Notes: a model not told the origin generated them from the letters alone. Shown: positions 15,439 through 23,702, counted from the stretch's first letter. The stretch is 30,188 bases of DNA from Bacillota bacterium (GCA_023441965.1 JAEZNB010000098.1:1-30188), one strand, 5' to 3'. Numbers and translations are program-made.

Positions 15439-16300
15439 AATAACTTCAAAGCTTGCTTTATTCGGAGCTTCTCTCATCTGGGGAAGCTCCTTCCTCATAA
15501 TGAAAAACTCGGTGGATGCGATCTCACCTCATTTTCTGCTGGCGCTTCGCTTTACCATCGGTTGTCTCTTGTTAAGCCTGATTTTCCATCGCAGGCTGAA
15601 GCAGCTAAATGCATCCTATTTTATCAAGGGCGGTCTGATCGGACTCTTTCTTTTCCTGGCCTATAGCCTGCAGACCATCGGACTCACCGGTACAACACCG
15701 GGGAAAAATGCCTTCCTGACAGCCATTTATTGTGTAATCGTACCCTTCTTATACTGGGCGGTAGACCGGAAGAAGCCGGATGTTTTTCACCTGTCGGCTG
15801 CCTTTCTCACGATACTGGGCATTGGTCTGGTATCCTTGACCAGCAGTCTGACCATAGAGTATGGGGATGCCTTTACAATGGCAGGAGGCTTCTTCTATGC
15901 AGCCCATATGGTTGCGGTTGCAAAGCTCACCAGGGACAAGGACCCGGTGCTGATCACCATTCTGCAGTTCGGTTATGCGGCCTTGATTTCCTGGATTATT
16001 GCCCTCCTGTCGGAAGACATGACACTTCCCATGGAGGCAGGAGTGCTCAGTGGAGTACTATATCTGTCCGTATTTGCCACCGCTGTCGCCCTTCTGTTGC
16101 AGAACGTAGGGCAGAAGTACACCAACCCTGCTCCGGCAGCCATTATCCTAAGCCTGGAGGCAGTATTCGGTGTCCTGTTTTCCGTCATCTTCTACGGAGA
16201 AGAGGTTGATATAAAGCTTTTGTTCGGATTTCTTCTGATCTTCCTGGCTGTCATCATCTCAGAGACAAAGCTAAGCTTCCTTCGAAAAAAGGAGGAATAA
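15410..16300 (+). CDS. EamA/DMT-family membrane transporter
   Basis: This 296-residue inner-membrane protein has about ten hydrophobic segments arranged as two five-helix EamA repeats. ASLIWGSSFLIMKNSVD in helix 1, FTIGCLLLSLIFHRRLK, and the second-repeat end PAAAIILSLEAVFGVLFSV are typical of drug/metabolite exporters. The C terminus is basic (FLRKKEE). ATG 15410 has AAAGGATGA just upstream and is preferred over the ATG at 15416. It is preceded by an overlapping 38-codon ORF and is convergent with the HAD gene 17 nt away. The substrate is not predictable. Confidence 0.9.
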   Translation: MHMDQRKEHRITSKLALFGASLIWGSSFLIMKNSVDAISPHFLLALRFTIGCLLLSLIFHRRLKQLNASYFIKGGLIGLFLFLAYSLQTIGLTGTTPGKNAFLTAIYCVIVPFLYWAVDRKKPDVFHLSAAFLTILGIGLVSLTSSLTIEYGDAFTMAGGFFYAAHMVAVAKLTRDKDPVLITILQFGYAALISWIIALLSEDMTLPMEAGVLSGVLYLSVFATAVALLLQNVGQKYTNPAPAAIILSLEAVFGVLFSVIFYGEEVDIKLLFGFLLIFLAVIISETKLSFLRKKEE

Positions 16301-16317
16301 GGCTACAGAGGGTATCC

Positions 16318-17145
16318 TTATGTTTGTTCTTTCAGTAAGTATTCCTCTATAATCTCCGTCACCCCGTCCTCCTTACAGGTTCGGCCGGTGATGATATCCG
16401 CAGAGGCTTTCACGGTATCCAGGGCATTCTTCATGGCGATACCCAATCCCGCCATCTGTAGCATGGCGATATCGTTCTCACCGTCACCGGCAGCGATGGC
16501 CTTGGACAGAGGATATCCGTGCAGCTTACAGACATATTCCATACCGAGTCCCTTGCTGGCATGGATGGAGGTGAACTCCAGAGTATAGATACTGGAGAAT
16601 TCCGCATTCAGAGTCTCTTTGGTCATAGCTTCTGTAGCCCGGCGATAAGCCTCCAGCTTTTCTCGGTCCTTACTGAGCAGGAAGAATTTTAAAGGTACCT
16701 CCTTTAAACCCAGGCCCGGATCCTCCATATCCACCAGATAGCAGTCACAGCCCTCCTTGCGGTACCATTCGAATTGAAAATCATGATAATTAAAGTATAC
16801 GAAGTTCTCTGTATAGACATGGCAGGTGATTTCATATTCATAGGCTTTTTTGAATAAGTACCTTGTCTGCTCCAGGGAAATCGGTACCGTATGCAGGGTA
16901 TTTCCGCTTCGGTTTTCAATAATATGGGCTCCGTTCAAAGCAACGGTATAGGATTCTCCCAGCTCATCCAGCCTCAATTCCTTCACGGTTCTTAAGATCA
17001 TATCTTTATTTCTGCCCGATGCGATGGATATTTTCTTGCCCGCCAGCGTTGCTTTTAGAATCGCCTCTATATTCTTGTCGGATATCTGATAGGGCTCCTG
17101 CTTCAGGGTGCCGTCCACATCCAGAAATAATAATTCGTAACTCAT
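16318..17145 (-). CDS. Cof-type HAD family phosphatase
   Basis: This 275-residue cytoplasmic hydrolase has the HAD motifs in order: motif I FLDVDGTL (D9 nucleophile, D11 acid/base), motif II SIASGRN, a Cof-type cap domain (about 85-190), a basic region in motif III, and motif IV GDGENDIAMLQMAGLGIAMKNA. The length and the motif IV wording fit the Cof/YbiV-type sugar-phosphate or flavin-precursor phosphatases. The start MSYELLFLDVDG is preceded by GAAAGGAACTGAC on the minus strand. An inverted repeat (17168-17231) lies upstream. The physiological substrate is unknown. Confidence 0.92.
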   Translation of the reverse strand: MSYELLFLDVDGTLKQEPYQISDKNIEAILKATLAGKKISIASGRNKDMILRTVKELRLDELGESYTVALNGAHIIENRSGNTLHTVPISLEQTRYLFKKAYEYEITCHVYTENFVYFNYHDFQFEWYRKEGCDCYLVDMEDPGLGLKEVPLKFFLLSKDREKLEAYRRATEAMTKETLNAEFSSIYTLEFTSIHASKGLGMEYVCKLHGYPLSKAIAAGDGENDIAMLQMAGLGIAMKNALDTVKASADIITGRTCKEDGVTEIIEEYLLKEQT

Positions 17146-17167
17146 GTCAGTTCCTTTCTGTATTTAG

Positions 17168-17231
17168 TCCTTTGCTATAGCATGATTGATCAGCTCATAA
17201 TGCATATTATTATATACGATAAAGCAAAGGA
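17168..17231. repeat. Inverted repeat upstream of the HAD gene
   Basis: TCCTTTGCT (17168-17176) and AGCAAAGGA (17223-17231) are perfect inverted copies around a 46-bp AT-rich centre that includes TATAAT read on the minus strand. It may be an operator flanking the HAD promoter. The wider gap 17146-17434 also holds the Rrf2 promoter and no coding sequence that I see. Confidence 0.4.
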
Positions 17232-17332
17232 TTCCTATAGATAATTTCAGAAGCAGTCTCGAAATAGGGTACCAGGCAGTCCGGAGCTGTTAAGCAGATT
17301 ATGTCAGAGACGGTAAGAGCTGGAATGTATGC

Positions 17333-17361
17333 TTGAATTCCTATTTATCCTATGATATTAT
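17333..17361 (+). promoter_or_regulatory. Promoter of the Rrf2 regulator gene
   Basis: TTGAAT (17333-17338), a 17-bp spacer and TATTAT (17356-17361) give a plausible sigma-A promoter with a leader of about 65 nt. TAGGAGG six bases before ATG 17435 is the ribosome binding site. Confidence 0.5.
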
Positions 17362-17434
17362 TAGAGAAAGGACTTCTTCAATATTATTTCACTATATGGC
17401 ATAGATTTTATTATGAACCGCTAGGAGGCTTACC

Positions 17435-17872
17435 ATGAAGATTTCTACTAAAGGGAGATATGCCCTGCGTCTGATGCTCGATCTGGCACTGAACAATACC
17501 GGTGAGTATATTACGATTAAAAGTATAGCCGGACGGCAGGAGATATCAGAGAAATACCTGGAACAGATCATATCCATTCTGAATAAAGCCGGCTATGTCA
17601 AAAGTATTCGTGGCGCACAGGGCGGTTATAAGCTTGCCAAGGAACCCTCGGAATATACAGTAGGTATGATATTACGGCTGACGGAAGGAAGTATTGCTCC
17701 TGTTGACTGTCTGGATGATGATTCAGATGAATGCAGCCGCAGCGTTAACTGTGTTACGAGAGAGGTTTGGGTTGAGCTTTATGACGCGATCCGCAGTGTG
17801 GTTGACCGCATCACCCTACAGGACCTGGTAGATCGTCACAAGAGCAAAATCCCCTTTGATTATATGATATAG
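17435..17872 (+). CDS. Rrf2 family transcriptional regulator (IscR/CymR-like)
   Basis: This 145-residue winged-helix regulator begins with the classic MKISTKGRYALRLMLDLA. It also has SEKYLEQIISILNKAGYVKSIRG and AQGGYKLAKEP, the recognition-helix and wing signatures of the family. Three cysteines (C92, C100, C106; spacing x7, x5) fall where IscR carries its [2Fe-2S] ligands. Bacillus CymR, as I recall it, lacks them. It could therefore sense Fe-S status, or control cysteine supply because cysK is next downstream. The gap to cysK (214 nt) has its own promoter with palindromes that are candidate sites for this protein. The family is sure; iscR versus cymR is not. Confidence 0.92.
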   Translation: MKISTKGRYALRLMLDLALNNTGEYITIKSIAGRQEISEKYLEQIISILNKAGYVKSIRGAQGGYKLAKEPSEYTVGMILRLTEGSIAPVDCLDDDSDECSRSVNCVTREVWVELYDAIRSVVDRITLQDLVDRHKSKIPFDYMI

Positions 17873-17948
17873 TATCCTCTTCAAAATAGTGAAGGGGTGG
17901 AATTACTTATTCAATCGATAATTATGAAAAAATATCCAGTATTTTTTA

Positions 17949-17985
17949 AAACCCACTTGACAAAATGTTATAGTGGGTTTATTAT
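17949..17985 (+). promoter_or_regulatory. cysK promoter with overlapping inverted repeat
   Basis: TTGACA (17957-17962), a 17-bp spacer and TATTAT (17980-17985) form a strong promoter. AAACCCAC (17949-17956) and GTGGGTTT (17973-17980) are perfect inverted copies bracketing the -35 element and most of the spacer, so a bound dimer would block polymerase. The Rrf2 protein encoded upstream is the obvious candidate, but this is inferred. Confidence 0.6.
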
Positions 17986-18001
17986 ATATCTATACTTAAA
18001 A

Positions 18002-18018
18002 CATACTAATGTAGTATG
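18002..18018. promoter_or_regulatory. Second palindrome in the cysK leader
   Basis: CATACT-AATGT-AGTATG is a perfect inverted repeat with a 5-bp centre, just after the predicted start of cysK transcription. A further ATACT follows at 18020. It may be another regulator half-site set. It is not a T-box as far as I can see. Confidence 0.45.
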
Positions 18019-18086
18019 AATACTATGATATGCGAAAAGCAACAAAAAAATAACAGTCACTGTGAGGGTGAAGAAAGGATGTCATT

Positions 18087-19022
18087 ATGGGAAATATCAA
18101 GTCAAGAATTACGGAGTTAATCGGGAATACGCCCCTATTGGAATTAAGCAATTACAACAAGGCTCACGAGCTGAAGGCGAAAGTGATTGCCAAGCTGGAG
18201 TACTTTAATCCGGCAGGCAGTGTAAAGGACCGTATTGCTAAGAAAATGATTGAAGAGGCATTAAAAACAGGAGAGATCAATCAGGATACTGTTATTATCG
18301 AGCCGACCAGCGGTAATACGGGTATCGGTCTTGCCAGTGTTTGCGCCAGCTATGGCTTGAGGCTGCTTATCGCTATGCCTGAGACAATGAGTATAGAGCG
18401 CAGAAACCTCATGAAGGCCTATGGAGCAGAATTGGTTCTGACAGAGGGTGCCAAGGGTATGAAGGGTGCGATTGAGAAGGCGAAGGAGCTGCATCAGGAG
18501 ACTCCAAACAGCTTTATTCCTTCACAGTTTGAGAATCCGAACAATCCTAAGGTTCACGAAGAAACTACCGGTGTTGAGATATGGAATGATACGGATGGTA
18601 AGATCGATATCTTTGTATCCGGTGTCGGAACCGGAGGTACCATCACAGGAGCAGGTGCTTATCTGAAGTCAAAGAATCCGGCAGTGAAGATCGTGGCCGT
18701 GGAGCCGGCAGATTCTCCTGTGTTATCCGAAGGAAGAGCAGGTGCTCATAAGATACAGGGCATTGGAGCAGGCTTCGTACCGAATACACTGAATACGAGC
18801 ATTTATGATGAGATTATCACCGTACATCATGAGGATGCCTTCGCAGCCGGCAGGGAACTGGCGAAAAAGGATGGTGTCTTGGTGGGTATCTCCTCAGGAG
18901 CAGCCCTGTGGGCAGCTACCGAGCTGGCGAAGAGACCTGAGAATGCAGGCAAGAATATCGTTGTCCTGCTGCCTGATACAGGAGAAAGATATCTTTCTAC
19001 CCTCTTATTTGCAGAAGCATAA
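18087..19022 (+). CDS. cysK: Cysteine synthase A (O-acetylserine sulfhydrylase)
   Basis: This 311-residue PLP enzyme makes L-cysteine from O-acetylserine and sulfide in the cytoplasm. The PLP lysine lies in FNPAGSVKDRIA (K47). The substrate loop is EPTSGNTGIGLA, and the phosphate-binding loop is GVGTGGTITGAG. GISSGAALWAA and LLPDTGERYLST complete the family pattern, and the length is standard. AAAGGATGTCATT precedes ATG 18087. It sits behind its own palindrome-bearing promoter, downstream of the Rrf2 regulator, and ends at a strong terminator. Confidence 0.97.
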   Translation: MGNIKSRITELIGNTPLLELSNYNKAHELKAKVIAKLEYFNPAGSVKDRIAKKMIEEALKTGEINQDTVIIEPTSGNTGIGLASVCASYGLRLLIAMPETMSIERRNLMKAYGAELVLTEGAKGMKGAIEKAKELHQETPNSFIPSQFENPNNPKVHEETTGVEIWNDTDGKIDIFVSGVGTGGTITGAGAYLKSKNPAVKIVAVEPADSPVLSEGRAGAHKIQGIGAGFVPNTLNTSIYDEIITVHHEDAFAAGRELAKKDGVLVGISSGAALWAATELAKRPENAGKNIVVLLPDTGERYLSTLLFAEA

Positions 19023-19037
19023 GCTGTACTTATATTT

Positions 19038-19085
19038 ACCGCAGACCGGTAGCCCCCAACAGGGAGCCGGCCTGCGGTTTTTTTG
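19038..19085 (+). terminator. Intrinsic terminator of cysK
   Basis: ACCGCAG-A-CCGG pairs with CCGG-C-CTGCGGT around a 15-nt loop, followed by seven or more T. It is a strong rho-independent terminator. Confidence 0.9.
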
Positions 19086-19151
19086 TTCCTTAAACAGCCC
19101 TCGGCTCATATAATGTAATAATGTAAGCGATCTGTCTGATGGAGTGAAACT

Positions 19152-19949
19152 ATGCCAAGTATTATAATTGATGCCGGTCATGGCGGCAATGATCCGGGGG
19201 ATATCTATGATAAAAGAGATGAGAAGGATGACAATCTGAAGCTTGCGCTTGCAGTTGGTGAAATACTGCAGGATAAATATCATTACAATGTGATCTATAC
19301 CAGAACAGAGGACACCTATCTTTCCCAGCTGGACCGGGCAAGGATTGCCAATACCGCAGGTGGTGATCTGTTGCTGACCTTTCATAGGATAACGGGAGAT
19401 ATTCCGGTGATACCGCCGGGACTAAGCTTTTATATTTATAAATATGGTGGCTTTGGTGAAAAAGTAGCGAATCAGATCGGCAAAGAGCTACAGGAGGTAG
19501 GCTTTCCGAGTTACAGAATCGATCTAAGGAATATACCTATGTTCCGGGAAACAGAGATGCCTTCGGTCATGGCCGCTATTGGGTATATCAATTCAGACAT
19601 CGATAATGACTTCTATGATACACATCTGGAGGAAATGGCCGAAGCAATCGCCAGGGGCGTTGTTGCTGCTTTCTCTGATTCTGACCAAGCTGTTTCCGTG
19701 ACACAAAGGCTAAGGGAGAAGCAGCAGACCCCTGCACCTATTTTTCGGATTCAGGTAGGAGAACATTCCGGATATGAGAATGCCATAGAACAGCAGAGAC
19801 TACTGATGCGTAAGGGCTATCCGGCAGAGGTCGTGAAACACAAGGAAGGTTATACGGTAGAGCTGGGGACCTTTCGGGAGCTGGATACGGCTGCTCACCT
19901 GGAAGGCATACTGCGGTGGGAAGGCTATCAGACCATGATCCTAACATAA
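19152..19949 (+). CDS. N-acetylmuramoyl-L-alanine amidase-like protein with SPOR domain
   Basis: This 265-residue protein has an Amidase_3 domain (about 1-180) and a C-terminal SPOR repeat (about 195-265, RIQVGEHSGYENA onward) that would bind denuded septal or spore peptidoglycan. Zinc ligands are visible: H10 in IDAGHGGNDPG, E24, and H78 in LLLTFH. The catalytic Glu expected in the MPxxxxExG segment is replaced: MPSVMAAIGY has Ala142 where CwlC-type enzymes have Glu. The usual HxN after the second His is also changed (HRI). There is no signal peptide, as in Bacillus CwlC. GGAG precedes the ATG, and CATATAAT at 19107 faintly resembles a sporulation sigma-E -10. It may be inactive or structural. 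Confidence 0.85.
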   Translation: MPSIIIDAGHGGNDPGDIYDKRDEKDDNLKLALAVGEILQDKYHYNVIYTRTEDTYLSQLDRARIANTAGGDLLLTFHRITGDIPVIPPGLSFYIYKYGGFGEKVANQIGKELQEVGFPSYRIDLRNIPMFRETEMPSVMAAIGYINSDIDNDFYDTHLEEMAEAIARGVVAAFSDSDQAVSVTQRLREKQQTPAPIFRIQVGEHSGYENAIEQQRLLMRKGYPAEVVKHKEGYTVELGTFRELDTAAHLEGILRWEGYQTMILT

Positions 19950-20027
19950 TCGCATTTCCTGACTCCGTTTGAAGAGATTACTTATCCCATGCGATAAAGT
20001 TTGAGATGAAGATTTCCGATCCATGGC

Positions 20028-20056
20028 TTGACTTGTTCTTTTTTTTCCATTATAAT
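20028..20056 (+). promoter_or_regulatory. Promoter of the yicC-remA-rpoZ operon
   Basis: TTGACT (20028-20033), a 17-bp T-rich spacer and a perfect TATAAT (20051-20056) form a strong sigma-A promoter with a leader of about 70 nt. Confidence 0.75.
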
Positions 20057-20134
20057 TATTTGGATATAAGAAAATGTACCATCCAAAGCTATATCGGAAG
20101 AAAATGACCGGGTTGTCCCTGAAAGGAACCGGGT

Positions 20135-21031
20135 ATGAGAGAGAGCAAACCTATGTTGAAGAGTATGACAGGCTTTGGCCGTAATGAGATTGTTCAGGTA
20201 GACCGAAAACTAACGGTTGAGATGAAGGCAGTGAACCACAGATATTGTGAGATTTCGATCAGGATGCCGAAGAAACTCAGCTTCTTTGAAGCGGGGATCA
20301 GAAATGTCCTGAAGCAGTATATCGGAAGAGGTAAGGTGGATGTTTTCATTAACTACGAGGACTACACCGAAAACAATGTCTGCGTGAAATACAATACCGA
20401 GCTTGCCCGCGAATATCTGAAGTATCTGAATCAGATCGGGAAGGATTTCGGAATTGAGAATGACATCCGTGTCTCGACCTTATCCAGATATCCCGAGGTA
20501 TTAACCCTGGAGGAACAAACGGTAGACGAGAAGGAGCTTTGGGAGCTGGTGGAAGAGGCTGTAAAGGGTGCGGCAGTCCGCTTTGTGGAAAGCAGAGTTG
20601 CAGAAGGCGAGCACCTGAAGAAGGATATCATAGAGAAGCTGGATGGTATCTTAAGCCTGGTAGAATTCATAGAAACCAGATCTCCCGAGGTGGTTAACGA
20701 GTATCGGAATAAGCTGTATGCCAAGGTATCGGAATTACTGGGAGATACTAAGGTAGAAGAAAGTATTCTTGTTACGGAGATTACTGTATTTGCGGATAAG
20801 ATCTGCGTAGATGAAGAGACAGTCCGCTTAAAGAGTCATGTCAGTAATATGAAGGCCACCTTGAATGAAAGCGAGAATGTTGGCAGGAAGCTGGATTTCA
20901 TCGCCCAGGAGATGAACAGGGAGGCGAATACCATCCTATCAAAGGCCAGTGATTTAGAGGTGACCAATAAAGCGATTGACCTGAAGACCGAGATTGAAAA
21001 AATCAGGGAGCAGATACAGAACATCGAATAG
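20135..21031 (+). CDS. yicC: YicC family protein (endoribonuclease-like)
   Basis: This protein of 298 residues (292 if ATG 20153 is used) begins with the family signature MLKSMTGFGRNE after a short extension. It continues with VEMKAVNHRYCEISIRMPK and ends with the conserved LDFIAQEMNREANTILSKA. YicC proteins are reported endoribonucleases involved in stress and sRNA turnover; this one would be cytoplasmic. ATG 20135 has AAAGGA seven bases upstream. ATG 20153 gives the canonical family N terminus but only weak GAGAG upstream, so the start is uncertain. The neighbours remA and rpoZ are usual, but gmk, commonly found between them, is absent. Confidence 0.92.
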   Translation: MRESKPMLKSMTGFGRNEIVQVDRKLTVEMKAVNHRYCEISIRMPKKLSFFEAGIRNVLKQYIGRGKVDVFINYEDYTENNVCVKYNTELAREYLKYLNQIGKDFGIENDIRVSTLSRYPEVLTLEEQTVDEKELWELVEEAVKGAAVRFVESRVAEGEHLKKDIIEKLDGILSLVEFIETRSPEVVNEYRNKLYAKVSELLGDTKVEESILVTEITVFADKICVDEETVRLKSHVSNMKATLNESENVGRKLDFIAQEMNREANTILSKASDLEVTNKAIDLKTEIEKIREQIQNIE

Positions 21032-21055
21032 TCAGTACCGAAAAGAGGAATAAAT

Positions 21056-21346
21056 GTGAACAGGTTAATTAATGTGGGCTTTGGAAATGTTGTAAACTCC
21101 AGTAAGATCATAGGAATTATCAGTCCGGATGCGGCACCGGTCAAGAGAATGGTGCAGTCAGCGAAGGATACGGGAATGGCAATTGATGCTACCTGTGGAA
21201 GAAGGACGAAAGCAGTGATTGTTACGGAGAGCGGGCATCTGGTATTATCCTCCCTGCTGCCTGAGACGATTGCCGGAAGGGTAAATCATATCAGCCAGAA
21301 GGAGTCAGCGGATTATCAAGAGGCATATGTAACAGGTGCTGAGTAA
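21056..21346 (+). CDS. remA: RemA family (DUF370) DNA-binding regulator
   Basis: This 96-residue protein belongs to the RemA/DUF370 family, which binds DNA and controls biofilm-matrix and osmotic genes in Bacillus. MNRLINVGFGNVVNSSKIIG, SPDAAPVKRMVQSAKD and DATCGRRTKAVIVTESGHLVLS are the family blocks. The start is GTG 21056, preceded by AGAGGAATAAAT. It is the second gene of a three-gene operon and normally sits between yicC and gmk. Confidence 0.92.
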   Translation: MNRLINVGFGNVVNSSKIIGIISPDAAPVKRMVQSAKDTGMAIDATCGRRTKAVIVTESGHLVLSSLLPETIAGRVNHISQKESADYQEAYVTGAE

Positions 21347-21381
21347 ACACATAATTTACATCCATAGAGAGGAGATTTTAT

Positions 21382-21636
21382 ATGTTACATCCATCATATA
21401 CGGATTTAATGAGAGTTGTAAACAGTGAGGTTGAGCCTGGAGAGCAGCCGGTGGTCAACAGCCGTTATTCCATCGTTATTGCTACTGCCAGAAGGGCAAG
21501 ACAGCTGATCAATGGTGCGTCTCCTTTGGTAGAGATCAGCTATCAGAAGCCTTTATCCATTGCAGTGGAAGAGCTTTATCATTCCAAGGTTAAGATTGTT
21601 GGCGATGAGGATAAGAATGAGGAACGTCCTCAGTAA
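21382..21636 (+). CDS. rpoZ: RNA polymerase omega subunit
   Basis: This 84-residue omega subunit begins MLHPSYTDLMRVVNSEV and has VNSRYSIVIATARRARQLINGA, the core helix that grips the beta-prime C terminus. KPLSIAVEELYHSKVKI follows, and a charged tail ends the protein. AGAGGAG precedes the ATG. It is 36 nt from remA, with a terminator behind it, so it ends the operon. Guanylate kinase, usually directly upstream, is missing here. Confidence 0.92.
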   Translation: MLHPSYTDLMRVVNSEVEPGEQPVVNSRYSIVIATARRARQLINGASPLVEISYQKPLSIAVEELYHSKVKIVGDEDKNEERPQ

Positions 21637-21678
21637 CCGAACAGATCCATAGGGAAACAGATTTATGTTATACCTTAC

Positions 21679-21716
21679 AGCACTTTCATGTCGGTTCTTG
21701 TGAAAGTGCTTTATCG
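21679..21716 (+). terminator. Intrinsic terminator after rpoZ
   Basis: AGCACTTTCA (21679-21688) pairs perfectly with TGAAAGTGCT (21701-21710) around a 12-nt loop, followed by TTATCGTTT. The T-run is interrupted, so efficiency is uncertain. Confidence 0.7.
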
Positions 21717-21783
21717 TTTATGGCGGAAGGCTTCGGGAGATGGGCTGACTGCTTATGGATAACGTTAGAAAGGAATTAACTTC

Positions 21784-22491
21784 ATGGATGATAAACTAGC
21801 TTTGGAGGGACTGAGTAAGGGTTCTGATCAGGATCCCACAGAGCCTTCCCTGACGGAAGAAGTCTTTCAGGAGCAAGTATTCGCTGAGGATGATAATGAT
21901 TTCTATATGGATGAACCCTATGATGCTCATTCTCAGGTGAAGTCGGAGGAAGAGAAGAAGAAAGCCAGGAAGGGCTTCCTATATGATCTGATCTTCTATG
22001 GTGTGCTGATTTTTGTATGTATTTATATTATCCCGAATTTTGTGATGCAGAGGACCATTGTGGATGGCTCGTCCATGGAAGAGACCCTATCGAATGGAGA
22101 TCATCTCTATGTCGAGAAGCTGTCCTATCATTTCAATATGCTGAAAAGGTTTGATATCATCGTTTTCTATCCCTTCGGCAGAGAAAATAAGGAATACTAT
22201 GTAAAGCGAATCATCGGTCTTCCCGGAGAGTCAGTACAGATCAGAGAGGGCCAGATTTATATCGATGGGGAGCTTCTGGAGGAGCATTACGGACTGGAGC
22301 CGATTGAAAATCCGGGACGGGCTGCAGAGCCGGTTCTCCTGGGTGAGGATGAGTACTTTGTAATGGGGGATAACCGGAATATCAGTCAGGACAGCCGCTA
22401 TGCAGTGGTTGGTAATGTACAGAAGAAGAACATAGGCGGAAAGGCTTTTTTGAGAGTCAGTCCCTTAAGTAAATTCGGAACCATAGATTAA
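21784..22491 (+). CDS. lepB: Signal peptidase I
   Basis: This 235-residue membrane-bound serine protease removes signal peptides from secreted proteins. An acidic cytoplasmic N terminus of about 60 residues precedes one membrane segment (about 66-86). The catalytic Ser97 is in VDGSSMEETL, and the general-base Lys141 is in EYYVKRIIGLPGE. GDNRNISQDSR is the family box E. The long acidic N-terminal arm is unlike the short form in Bacillus. The gene follows a terminator and stands 74 nt before holA. Confidence 0.95.
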   Translation: MDDKLALEGLSKGSDQDPTEPSLTEEVFQEQVFAEDDNDFYMDEPYDAHSQVKSEEEKKKARKGFLYDLIFYGVLIFVCIYIIPNFVMQRTIVDGSSMEETLSNGDHLYVEKLSYHFNMLKRFDIIVFYPFGRENKEYYVKRIIGLPGESVQIREGQIYIDGELLEEHYGLEPIENPGRAAEPVLLGEDEYFVMGDNRNISQDSRYAVVGNVQKKNIGGKAFLRVSPLSKFGTID

Positions 22492-22565
22492 GGATGCTTT
22501 TCCTCTTGCATTTTACATACGGATTAGGTAGAATATAAAATGTTCTGAAAGGATGGCTGCACTTT

Positions 22566-23552
22566 ATGATGGTAATCAAAGAGCATATCAAATCCGGTAA
22601 TTTCAAGCAGTTCTATCTTCTGTATGGAAGTGAATCATATCTGAAGAAGCTTTATAAGGATAAATTAAAGACGGCAATCCTTCAGGATGGAAATGAAATG
22701 AATTTCTCCTATTTTGAAGGTAAGGATCCGGACTTGAAGGAAATTATTGCGGTTGCTCAGACCTTGCCCTTCTTTTCTGAACGGCGGCTCATCATCATCG
22801 AAAACAGCGGCTTATTCAAAAGCCAGAGTGAGATGGCAGATAAGCTCAAGGACCTTCCGCAGAGCACATATATGATATTCGTTGAAGAAGAGACAGATAA
22901 ACGGAACAAGCTCTTTAAACAGATCAAGGATATCGGTACGGTATCGGAGATGAACGGTCTGGATGAGAAGAACCTAAAGCTCTTCGTCGGATCCCTCTTA
23001 AATCAGGAGGGTAAAAGAATCTCCGAGCAGACGGTTACCTATCTGCTGGACAGATGCGGCTCCGATATGACGAACCTAAAAAGTGAGATCGATAAGCTGG
23101 TCAGCTACTCCTATGGCAGGGACAGCATAAGTGTGGAGGACATCGATGCGGTAGTGACTACCCAGCTGACAGGCAAGATTTTTCAGATGATCGACGCAAT
23201 CGGATCAAAACAGCAGGTGAAGGCCCTAGATCTGTATTATGACCTCTTGGCCTTAAGAGAGAAGCCAATGTCCATCCTGTATCTGATCATCAGACATTTT
23301 AATATTCTGTTGCAGGTGAAGGAGCTGACGGGAAGAGGACATTCCTCCTCGGTCATCAGTGAAAAGACAGGGGTTCCTCCCTTTGCAGCAGCTAAATATA
23401 TCAGCCAGTCCAAGAATTTTACCAGGAAGGGACTGATGGAAGCCCTGGAATTCGGAACAGATGCAGAGGAGCAGGTGAAGACCGGACGATTATCAGAGAA
23501 AATCGGTGTGGAGCTTTTCATCATCAACTTCAGCAGCAGAAAGACCGGGTAG
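22566..23552 (+). CDS. holA: DNA polymerase III delta subunit
   Basis: This 328-residue clamp-loader delta subunit opens the sliding clamp during replication. FKQFYLLYGSESYLKKLYKD at the N terminus, the SFYGxP-like LPFFSERRLIIIENS, and the late helical domain with MSILYLIIRHFNILLQVKEL match HolA. The ATG has GAAAGGA at a rather long distance; a second ATG follows directly. In Firmicutes holA is often followed by rpsT, but here a tRNA and a large secreted-protein gene intervene. Confidence 0.92.
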   Translation: MMVIKEHIKSGNFKQFYLLYGSESYLKKLYKDKLKTAILQDGNEMNFSYFEGKDPDLKEIIAVAQTLPFFSERRLIIIENSGLFKSQSEMADKLKDLPQSTYMIFVEEETDKRNKLFKQIKDIGTVSEMNGLDEKNLKLFVGSLLNQEGKRISEQTVTYLLDRCGSDMTNLKSEIDKLVSYSYGRDSISVEDIDAVVTTQLTGKIFQMIDAIGSKQQVKALDLYYDLLALREKPMSILYLIIRHFNILLQVKELTGRGHSSSVISEKTGVPPFAAAKYISQSKNFTRKGLMEALEFGTDAEEQVKTGRLSEKIGVELFIINFSSRKTG

Positions 23553-23611
23553 TATTCAAATTCGAAGATAGCTTCCGTAAAGCTACGCATTACGGACTAT
23601 ATAATAAATAA

Positions 23612-23697
23612 GGAAGCGTATCGAAGTGGTCATAACGGCCCTGACTCGAAATCAGGTAGTCCTCACGGGCTCGTGGGTTCGAATCCCACCGCTTCCG
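23612..23697 (+). tRNA. tRNA-Ser (anticodon CGA)
   Basis: This 86-nt gene has the acceptor stem GGAAGCG/CGCTTCC with discriminator G. The anticodon stem-loop CCTGA-CTCGAAA-TCAGG gives anticodon CGA (reads UCG). A long class II variable arm (GTCC-TCAC-GGGC) and the T-arm GTGGG-TTCGAAT-CCCAC complete the fold. The CCA end is not encoded. A terminator follows at once. Confidence 0.95.
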
Positions 23698-23702
23698 CTC
23701 AT

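Noticed and set aside
20101..20137. Hairpin hiding the yicC ribosome binding site
   Set aside because: GGT/ACC and TCC/GGA give only two 3-bp helices with a bulge, too weak to claim.
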